NCBI GenBank assembly: GCA_012845835.1 | Contig: JABAKD010000030.1 | Location: forward strand, 11,804,080-11,868,079 | Direction: 5' to 3' | DNA: 64,000 nt | Source: Undaria pinnatifida | Lineage: Eukaryota; Sar; Phaeophyceae; Laminariales; Alariaceae | Shown: positions 1 through 9,000 of the stretch, piece by piece | Position numbering within the stretch: the first letter of the stretch is position 1 | How the letters are laid out: every line of letters begins with the position of its first letter | Program-made: the position numbers and the translations under genes | The notes under the pieces: generated by a model | What the model was told of the DNA's origin: nothing | Database searches by the model: none | Seen by the model: only the letters and a program-made list of their open reading frames with translations

Positions 1-1
1 C

Positions 2-3000
2 GACAAACCAGCAGAAACAAGGGACGAGGGATCTCTGCATCAATCATCATCTCGGATTCGTAGCTGTACTGAGCCTGGCTTGGCGGACGTGGAGACAGGA
101 GGCAGGATACCTACGTGAGTGTTTTTCCGTGGACTTGGTAAGGTGCTCATGTTTCTCGCTGGAGCACGTGGGTACGCACAACAGTTCCGAATCAGCTTTG
201 GATTGCCTCGTCGTTTGACATCAACGCTTTCTTCTTACGAAAGATGTATAAAACATCAGCAGTCGACGCAACGCCACGCCAGTCTGATCGATCGCTGTAA
301 TCTAACCAAACTCAACCCTCCTAAGAGAGCTGTCCAAAGAGTTGTCTGCGAGCAGAGGTGAGTTGTTCCTGGTGTGATGTCCGAGCAGTCCTGATGTAAC
401 CCTGTCGCCCCCGCCGTTCGCTCCCGAAACGTTTCCATCAGGTATCAATCACGACACGACGGTATCCGCCTTATCTGCAAGCAAACTATACCGGGTGCAG
501 AGTACCAGGTGTACACCCTCTGGTGTCGTCTTGATGTCACTCCAGTTCTCAGAAGACCCTCTCTCAAAGCGAGAGAAACAAGAGCGTTTCAAGCAGTCTC
601 TCGACGACCAGCGTCGCTTGAAACAGGAGGGGATGAAAGAGGAGCAGGTCTCTCTTGCGTCCCGGAAGCGAGATCCCAACGAGGGGCAATTTGTGCCAGG
701 CCTCGACGGCGTCTCCCGTGGGATGAGCCGCATTCCCGGGCTGGATCATTGCTCGTACCAAGATGGGGGAAGGCTTGCACCCCGGTTCGAGGGTTCTGCT
801 TCACCCCCTCAAGAAAAGCAACCGTACATGTCGGCGGTGAGCGATAGGCGATTGCTGATCCCACCAGGTCCCATATGTTCGTACCGTATGTTCGGGTACA
901 AGTACGAGTACACCTTACGGATAACGTAGATAACAGCAGTAGACAGGTCTGTGTTTTGTGTTGGCGCATGCCTGTCAAAATGACTATCGTCGTGTTGAAG
1001 CGTACCTGGTACGTACATTTTCGCCTGACCAAACCTGACATGACGTCCAGTTTCCAGTTTGTATCGTAGTTTCCAAGGTCGTGTTCTGTAGGGTACTCAC
1101 AAACCGTACCCGGGGTATTTACCCCGGGTATTACCCTACAAAGAACTTCTGTAAGTTCTGTGGGACATTTATACCCGTACCCGGAACTTCTGGAAGTTCT
1201 GTACGACATTCATACCCGTACCCGAAACTTCTGGAAGTTCTGTACGCCTGTGCCCACAATACCCGGGGTACGGGTACAGCATTTTTATACCCGCTCGGAA
1301 CTTCTGTGAGTTCTGTACGCCGGTGCCACAATACCGGGAACTTCTGGAAGTTCTGTAAGACATTCGTACCCGTACCCGTAACTTCTGGAAGTTCTGTGAA
1401 AACCCCGTACCCTTACCCGGAAGTTCTGTGAGTTCTGTAAGCCTGTGGCACAATACCCCGGGTACGGGTATACGCTTGTAACAATACCGGGAGTGGCCGG
1501 TACAAATTGTAAATTTTGCAAATTAGGGTCGAGCGCGTTCTGACCTCATGTCTCGTGTTATGCATTCTGACGTCACGTCTCTTCCGTCACGCTGACGCCA
1601 CACCTCCCCCAACACGAAATTACACAAAACCAAACCCCCCCACAAACACAAACACACCCACTCGTTCACAACCACCCGCAGCCCAGACACAAAACCAAAG
1701 AACAAACACCCACATCCGTCAATTGCATCTGTGCACCCGCGGAGAGGGAATACGGACGCAGCGGGTCCGCAAGGATCCCCGCCTGACACGGATGGAGGTA
1801 GTCCATCTTCGCCCCTTCGTTAGGCAGGGGTAGTGCGTCTACTCCACCAGCAGCCGGGAGCGAGCCCGAGGTAATCGAGGTGGATGGCTATAAAGCCGTT
1901 CTTGCAATTACACCGGCGCTCGTGTACGACATGAAAGGAGAGGTGTATGTAATGCCCGCGGACATCGTCAAAGCCGTCCATGACTTGAAGGTGCCGGACG
2001 GCTACAGGAGGGAGGGTTGCCGCGAGCGGTCGTTCATGTACTCGCCAGGAGTCTACGTCGTCCCGTTAGCGGAGGAGGACCACAAATATAAGTACTTCTG
2101 CATGGCGGACCCCTCGTGCCGCAAGAACAAGACAACGGTTCCCTGCAAAAAGGGCGACCGCAGCAATGTGAACACCCACCACAAGAGCAAACACAGGCTG
2201 AGCGAAGTGGCTGGAGCTGGGAAGAGTGGATAGCACAAACAAGCGAAAGGAAACATCCAGCGGAGCTTCGAGGCGAGCAAGAATTCTTGTGCTGAAACGA
2301 ACAGGTGTGTGTATGTTAAATTGCGAACTCAAACTTGTTCTCGAACGCATCAGACGGGTCCGGGCAAGGGCATGCTACTTCGTATAGCGTATAACATAGT
2401 CACAGCTAGATAGAGTGTGTTTTCATCTTGTATAATATAATATCGACAGCTCGCCATCCATTTTTGAAACACAGATAGGAGGGGCATACCAAAACCAAGT
2501 GAAAAAAAAGTTGAAAAAATATCGCGTGTTGCAAATTCGTCGAGAAATCTCAGTCCACCGGTATGTTTTGTGGACTTTGTAGGACTGCGATGTCGTTTTG
2601 CCTTTTTGTCCGGCTGCCCTGATCTGGGCAGTGAAGGGCAAGAGAGGGAACTGGTATCTGGTCTCACGCGCTCGTTGGTTGCTCATATTACCTGCCCCCA
2701 ACACCTTCCTTCCAATCGCTTTTGCTCCGTGTTTTGTGTATTTTTTTCAGAGTTCGCGAGGTTATTGCTGCCAAGATGGTGATCGAGAAGTTTCTGCCGT
2801 TCGGCTTCTTCTCGTCTGGTTCGACTTGGCAGGAGCTGGTGGGGCTGCTCACGTCCAACACGACACACTTTCCGCCGCTTTCTTCTCGGCGCATCAAGCA
2901 CCTCCTTGTGGAGATGTACGTCGCTACGAAGCAGGTCAGTGGTTCATGGTTCAGTGGCGGCACTTTTGGTTTTGTGGTTGTATCCTACGTATGGTTCACT

Positions 3001-6000
3001 TTTTTGGGGTCTATTCTCTCCTCTCCTGTTGTCTCTCTGAAACCAGGTAGGTTTCTGTTGTCGTTTTGAATCATATTAATAGATAGATACATACATACGT
3101 GTATACATACGTTGCAGTTGAAATACATCGTGACTGCACGAGCAACCGAGCGGGCCTGGTGGAGTCCAGTTTATATTAGCATGTTAGTTTTCTGATTGCC
3201 ACATGTCGGCATGTTCCATGTACGAGTATTTCCCAAAGTTTTTTTTGCCGTGGGCGTTCGTCCCACCTCCCGACTAGACGAGGGTATGTGTACGTGCCCA
3301 ATGTACATATTCATTAAATCCGTATACATTTTTTTTTCCCATCAAAATCCTGCACACCCGGTGTCCGCGCCGACTGTATCATTTCTTATCTGTATCTTTC
3401 ATCCTAGTTATAGAGATACAAGCTCCTCTGTGGCCACAGAAGTATGGTACTATTCGTATGGATACGTATAGTCTACACCCGTATGTACACTTGATGTACA
3501 ACACATTTACAAAGTCAATTTTGTAAATAGACGTTTTCGGCATATATATATATATATGTTTTATGAAGAGACCTTGATATTAGATTATGATACCGGAAAT
3601 CGCGCGAAAACAGCAGGGGGCGGGCGGCTACGAATGGGCAGTATGGCATTTTTTGTAGAACCGATAATGCGTTTCGCTATCCACTTCTAATCATATCATC
3701 ATATATATCATATTTTCATTTTTTATAATACTAAAGTACAGCAGTTACTAGTAATGATTCATACAAGCAAAGGCATAAACATCGTCTTTATTTTTTCGAT
3801 AACTGCCGTCCTCGCAGGTGGTTGTCGGTAGCATGCAGGAGGAGATCAAGAAGGCCACGCTCGCCAACTGCTTACGAAATGGGCTTGAACGAGGGCTGAA
3901 GAATGCTCGGGGGCGGGGGGGGCTGGTGGCTACTATTTATATTAGCTCACAGCGGTAGCACCTGTTCGTGTTTAATTCGCCTCTACGCGAAACTGCTGTT
4001 CTTGCTGCAGCTACGATAGTAGTTTGATTAGCATTCGCTTGTTTTTTTTTCGGCAGTTTGGTTGGTGGGATTCGAAGTTAGGTTTGTATTTGTTCTTGTA
4101 AGCTCAAAAACCTTAGTTGGTGGGCCTCTTCGCATTTCTATTAGATGGCTGTAATTATTATATTAATAGCAAACAATGCTCTCGAAGTTTTTTTTATTTT
4201 ATTTTTTATTTTCTATCCTCCGGCGGATGGGGAAAAATAAAGCTTTAGCTCACCACACTTCCACGTATTTTCATAGGTGTCGTGTGTCAAGTATTTTTAT
4301 TAGATACGTGTAATATTATAGTAGTTGCTGTGATCGGCATTTCTTGTTCTGGTTCGCGGTTGAAATAATTTTCGGGCTTGCCATACTAATATTATAGTTA
4401 TATACGTTGTGCCTTGTATTCAAAATGCAGTCGTAGTATCAGTTTTATTGCAAAGTTTGTTCTTGAGCAACAGTACGGTAATTTGGGAGGCAAACCTGTA
4501 ACCGCGGAAGTCGTATTTTGGGGAGTTGGAAAGGTTCTTACTGTGAAATTTATGGAACACAGCACCAACACAAACAGGGTTTGTGAACTAAAGAACGAAC
4601 GCCAAACATGGGCTAAAATCGTACGTAAATGTTGCCAGTATGTGTTATTTCTTATGAGTGCATCAGTGTTCGCAGTATGCCAATCGCAGCAATTGGAAGT
4701 GCGCTGACACTTGCGTCTTTTGACCAGTCAACTGTTTTTTTTTGTTTTTTTTGAGGCGGGTATTTTCCCGGGAATTACCCGTACCCGGAACATCTGTGAG
4801 TTCTGTACGACATTCATACCCGTACCCGAACTTTCTATTTTCGTTCTGTTAGTAGGGTACACAAAACCATACCCGGGGTATTTACCGCGGGTATTACCCT
4901 ACAAAGAACTTCTGTAACTTCTGTAGGACACTCATACCCGTACCCGGAACATCTGGAAGTTCTGTCGGCCGGTGCCACAAAGACCCGGGGTACGGGTACA
5001 GCATGTTTATACCTGCCCGGAACTTCTGGAAGTTCTGTACGCCTGTGCCACAATACCCGGAAGTTCTGGAAGTTTTGTAAGACTTTCATACCCGTACCCG
5101 GAACTTCTGGAAGTTCTGTACGACATTCATACCCGTACCTGGAACTTCCGGAAGTTCTGTACGTCCTTCGCCACAATACTCGGGGTACGGGTACAGCATG
5201 TTTTGTACCCGACCGGAACTTCTGGAAGTTATGTACGCCTGTGCCACAATACCCGGAACTTCTGGAAGCTTTGTAACACTTCCATACCCGTACCCGAAAC
5301 TTCTGGAAGTTCTGTAAGACCCCCATACCCTTACCCGGAATCCACAAACCCTACAGAACACGACCTTGGTAGTTTCTCTGTTGTATCATAAGTCAGCAGT
5401 TCTTTCTACTCGCCGTACTTCTTATGTCGGGACTCATATTCCCACGTACAGCAGTACTACTGCTGTTTTTATTTGATACCAGTGTGTCATTACTGTACCT
5501 GCTGCCTGCACCAAGGTGCTGGTAGCGGTCCTTTAGAGCCCCCCGAAACTTTTTTTTTTTTTTTTTATCCTCCGGCGGATGGGTAAAAATAAAGTTTTAG
5601 CTCACCACACTTCCACGTACCTCCCTACACTAATTTCAATTTAATTGTCCCCTAAAACGGGTTTCCAGTTGTAGTGCGGTGGGTCACCAAATGATACTGC
5701 TGTCCGCACTCAAATGGGACCCCGCACTCATCCGGTTGAGTGCGGTACCGCACTAAATTGGGTCCGGTACCGCACTCAACTGGGGCACGTGGGAAAACGC
5801 GAGATTGCGACCTACCTTAAACAGAGCGGAGGCTATATAATTGTTCAGGCACTGCAGAGTGTGTGAATGATTGCGTGTTCTTTACATAATACTGTTGTTT
5901 CCACCTACCGATGCCGAGTACATCCAGTGCCCGCCTCCTAAAGAGAGACGGGCTCTATGGCCACACGCTAGAGAATAGAAATACACCTTGCAAGTACAGT

Positions 6001-9000
6001 ATGGTGATGTGGCCATGCTATGCCAAGCGCAAGGAATACCAATGCGGAACATAAGCAAAGCCAGCACGCCAAACTGTCGGGAAAGGAAGCAAAACAATAA
6101 CAAGGAAGAACAAAGAAAATTGAGTCAAGTAACACGGCAAGAACAAAACATAAACCAAGCGGATCAGACAGCCAGCAACAAAACAGACGACACCAACCAA
6201 GCAGCATCGGGGGCAGCAACTACAGCAGTACTAGTAGTATACTGGATTCCGAATGCACTTACTGCTGTTATAGGAGTACTGCAGTAGGAACAGCATTGCC
6301 GCGTGGTCCATCACCTGCGTACTGTTTCTGACGACCGCGGTGTCGTATCCAAAACACAAAAATGAGCCTTAAAAAGAAAAGCAAGCAAAACCATGGCAAC
6401 CAAATCAGATGACACCACCCGGGCGGCGTCGGGACTGGAAAGCTGGAAAGCACCCAAACTGGGTTCCGAATGCAACTGTGCACTGTGAGTCGGCACGCTG
6501 TAAGTCACCCACTAGTTATTTAGTCGGACTAATAGTTACCTACAGTAGTCGTTTCCCGGAGGTACCGACTATCCGACTTACTGCTGTGTCGCCATACTTG
6601 TTAGAAGGCGGTTTAATGCGGGACGCACCTTTTCTTTGTGGGGCCGGGGCCCCCTCGGCCGGGGGGAACTAATTTGGCTCGCTTCGCTCGCCCGACGTAT
6701 TTCGGCAAGTCGGCTGGCCACCAGCTGGCTTCGCCAGCCGACTCGCTGACTAAAGCCAGTTGGTTGGCGAACGGCATCCACCGACTAGTAAGTAGTCGTG
6801 AAACTGTTCCGACTCACAGCTCTAGATGCTTGGCCATGCAATGCCAAACATATGATATAGTACTGGGTGCTTTTCTTTAGGTCGTGATGTGTGATGTGTG
6901 ATGTGTGATGTGGAGGCATGAAGGTCCCACTTGGAGACGGTGGCCGCAATTAGAGCGCAATGAAGTGAGATGATGTTTTGACAACCATTTTCATCGGCCC
7001 CGGACCCCTATCAAAATCGTGCTCTATGCACTGGGTATGCACTGTGTACTATTCGCAGTACGAAACAGCCCGTTGCACCCGAGGTATACGTAGCTCGTAT
7101 CATACGGTACCTGGCACGTTGCCCTCGTACGAGGTGTTTTTCAAATAATTAAAAAACGTCAGCTGTGAGTATGTACAACTGATTGAACGTATTTGCATTT
7201 TGGGCGTTTTCCCTGAAACGTTATACCGGGGTGTTACGAGCCCATTGCGGTGCAGGGAAATCGTTCGCAAGGAGCACCACATACCGCCTGCGCTCATTGC
7301 TCAAAATCCTCTATGTCGGGAAAGGGTGCACCGTCTTTTATTATCAATAGCTTCTCCGGTTAGTTTTCACGGTTTTATGCTGTACAGAGAGTCGGCCGAT
7401 ACGGCCATCATCAGAGCCATCAGTAGAGCCATCAGTAGAGCCATAAGACCCGAGCAAGGTGAACCCCGTCAACAAATTTAGATCTATGCAAGACAACAGC
7501 ATACGTACGTCCTACGGAGCAACAACCAATAACCAACAGAGCACTGGTATGGGCCATGGGTTTTACAACACCTAACGGGGTTGAACACCTCAGTATAACG
7601 CTCAGTAGAACACTCAGTAGAAGGCGGGGCAAAGGCAATCGGCGCGCGGCCTTTGGCGAAAATGCCACACGGTTTGCGTGGACGGTTGGACCATCCTCCC
7701 TCTTCTCTTTAGAGGGCCCTCCTTTCTTAATACAGGGAGACCCTACACCCTATACCCTATACTCTATGCCCTATACATGGACTCATATGTCTGGTACGCT
7801 CGTAGTAGTCTAGCAGCATTTCGCTCTCCTCGAACATATCGTGTAATCGCGCAATCATACAGCGAACGCATGCATACTGTACGTCGTTGGCTTGTCAGCG
7901 TGTTCTGACTGCCTGACTTGTTTCGTGGGCTCGTGCACATTCGTAGCTCAGGGTTAGGGTTTAACCCTAACCCTAACGACGTTGTGTGTGTGTGGGGGGG
8001 GGGGCGAGTGAGAAGCCATAGGCCCCGACATGCTCTATTGGTTGTATGCTGTTCCTCCGTGGGACGTATGGCGTGTGCTGTTGTCTTGCTTAGCTTGTTT
8101 AGCTTGTTTAGTGGTGAAGCTAACAGGGTTGGCGTTGCCCGGATATGATGGGCGTATGGGCCGGTCTTCTGAACGCCATGAAACGGTGAACCCCGGGCCA
8201 CAAATCGTTGAAAAAGCAGCCGGACAGGATAGGAGCCGGTGTACCCTGGCGCTTGTGGCAATATCCCGGTACAGTGTTGTTGTTTTGACCAATGAGCGCA
8301 CCCCCGATACTTGTTGAGGTCAACGACGTACTCTGTATCGGTAAATGCCGCCAGAAACCACCGGTATATTCGTTTTTTGGCTACTATAATGCACTTTTTT
8401 CTTTGCCAGGTACGAGGTATAACTTGAATGTTGTACCGTGCAACACGCATGATATCACGCAAGATAACACCCAAGAGGTGTACCCTTTATTAACCGTTAT
8501 TGAGCCCTTATTCATGGTATGAATTTCCGAGCCGATTTTGTGATACCTGGTATTAATATTAACATTCATTAGGGGACCATACGCATGGAAGAGTGGTGAC
8601 TTTGGAAGGATCTTGTCGAGAATTTCCATACGCGCATCGCCATTTAGTAGCTATTGAATATGAAACTATTCAGTCATTTAGTTACTTAGTTGGGGTTTAC
8701 ACCCTCCCCGTTGTTGAGCAAATCAGGTTCGAAAAGTCGCCGGAGGGTACCTTCTTTCTTAGCTATAGCGTAGTATACTATCCAACAAGTCGGTGTTTTG
8801 TCCCAGACGCCGATTGAGTTTGTACTCCGGTCGCCAGAGTGTCTGGGTTCCGTGCCTGACAGCAAGCATGGGTAACACATAACCGAAACTAACGCGGGAG
8901 ATAACGTCAATGTATCTCCCCTATCCCGTATAACTCGATCGACCACGGCAAACAGCTGTCTGAAATGGACGGGGCGATTTCTGTCCCCCATCCTCTATGA

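Noticed and set aside
1066-5375. Repeat-spacer arrays resembling CRISPR
   Set aside because: Units are degenerate, spacers are themselves repeated, no cas genes exist and the context is eukaryotic.
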